From Rhizobiaceae bacterium (GTDB lineage Bacteria > Pseudomonadota > Alphaproteobacteria > Rhizobiales > Rhizobiaceae): a stretch of 6,702 nt of DNA. The DNA lies in the NCBI GenBank assembly GCA_016793565.1, contig JAEUMA010000327.1, forward strand, positions 1 to 6,702, written 5' to 3'. The position numbers and the translations under genes are program-made. The notes below the pieces were generated by a model, which was not told the origin of the DNA, searched no databases, and saw nothing but the letters and a program-made list of their open reading frames with translations. Of the stretch, positions 6,265 to 6,702 are shown in pieces (the stretch's first letter is position 1; every line of letters begins with the position of its first letter).

Positions 6265-6280
6265 GTTAACCCCCGCTTAA
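6265..6280 (-). promoter_or_regulatory. Putative CtrA-binding site (TTAA-N7-TTAAC) upstream of mepA
   Basis: The minus strand reads TTAA, seven bases, TTAAC, an exact match to the full CtrA box known from Caulobacter and used in rhizobia and Brucella. The two TTAA words (6266-6269 and 6277-6280) are the only ones I found in the whole GC-rich window. They lie in the short gap before mepA, ending 45 bp before its ATG. I could not see a clear -10 at the right distance downstream, so whether the site would activate or repress is open. Confidence 0.6.
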
Positions 6281-6299
6281 TGTACGAGCGCGTCGCTGT

Positions 6300-6702
6300 T
6301 CATGAGCGGATCGGGCTCCGACGGTCCGCCGCTTCCGCGCCGCGCCAATTTCCGTCCCTCCACAACGCCGCGAGCGCCGCATGATAGTCCGGATAGAGAA
6401 ACCGGTAGCCGGACTTTTTGATGGCGGCGTTGGAAACGCGCTTGTTCTCGCCGTAGAAGGAGCGCGCCATCGGCGTCAGCTCGGCCTCGTCAAAAGGCAT
6501 TTCGGGCGGCGGGGGGACACCCATGATGGCGGCTGCCTCAACGACGACATCCTGCGGCGGTGCCGGCAGATCGTCAGTCACATTGAAGATTCCCCCATGG
6601 TCGGTCTCGGCGAGGTGCCGCAGCGAACCGGCTATGTCGGAGACATGGATTCGGTTGAACACCTGCCCTTGCTTGATCAGCCGCTTGGCGCTGCCGTTCG
6701 CG
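6300..6702 (-). CDS. NAD(P)-dependent epimerase / SDR-family oxidoreductase (partial, 5' end outside window)
   Basis: C-terminal 133 residues of an extended-SDR protein of the NAD-dependent epimerase/dehydratase group (COG0451, resembling YeeZ). The N-terminal Rossmann fold with the cofactor and Tyr-Lys motifs lies beyond the right edge, so the catalytic residues cannot be checked. What is visible is the late substrate-domain pattern: GQVFNRIHVSDIAG near the start of the fragment, GGIFNVTDDLPAPPQDV, a Pro-rich GVPPPPEMPF segment, MARSFYGENKRVSN, and YRFLYPDYHAALAAL near the end. I recognise this pattern from rhizobial SDR proteins of unassigned substrate. The open frame runs unbroken to the edge; an internal GTG at 6662 is not a real start because the homologous sequence continues upstream of it. 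It ends 80 bp before mepA, on the same strand, with no visible terminator. The specific reaction is unknown. Confidence 0.85.
   Translation of the reverse strand, partial: ANGSAKRLIKQGQVFNRIHVSDIAGSLRHLAETDHGGIFNVTDDLPAPPQDVVVEAAAIMGVPPPPEMPFDEAELTPMARSFYGENKRVSNAAIKKSGYRFLYPDYHAALAALWRDGNWRGAEAADRRSPIRS

Overview
The window is high-GC, gene-dense DNA with every recognisable gene on the minus strand. It looks like a chromosomal segment of an alphaproteobacterium of the order Hyphomicrobiales (Rhizobiales), probably close to Mesorhizobium. This placement rests on codon bias, the short form of phosphoglycerate mutase, the rhizobial style of the epimerase and MepA proteins, and a CtrA-type site. 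No database search was possible, so it is an inference.

In transcription order (right to left) the window holds: the 3' part of an NAD(P)-dependent epimerase/SDR gene (6300-6702, cut by the right edge); an 80-bp gap with a perfect CtrA-type box; mepA, a periplasmic penicillin-insensitive murein endopeptidase (5164-6219); a 73-bp gap; mgsA, methylglyoxal synthase (4677-5090), overlapping glk, glucokinase (3653-4690), by 14 bp; a 77-bp gap; a fused membrane/ATPase ABC exporter (1716-3575); dapB (904-1719); a small EVE-domain protein (464-907); and gpmA (1-448, cut by the left edge). The ABC/dapB and dapB/EVE junctions are both 4-bp ATGA overlaps, and gpmA begins 15 bp after the EVE stop. The last four genes therefore look like one tightly coupled operon, possibly continuous with mgsA-glk because the gap has no clear terminator.

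Functionally, mgsA, glk and gpmA act at the entry, the triose-phosphate branch and the lower part of glycolysis. dapB supplies meso-diaminopimelate for lysine and peptidoglycan, and mepA cleaves crosslinks that contain diaminopimelate. The joint theme of carbon flux and wall-precursor supply is an inference from gene order.

No RNA gene, mobile element, CRISPR array or defence system was seen, and no intergenic stretch exceeds 80 bp. The points most worth a second look are the TTAA-N7-TTAAC box before mepA, the EVE protein embedded between dapB and gpmA, the Ala/Pro/Glu-rich C-terminal extension of MepA, and the altered C terminus of MgsA.
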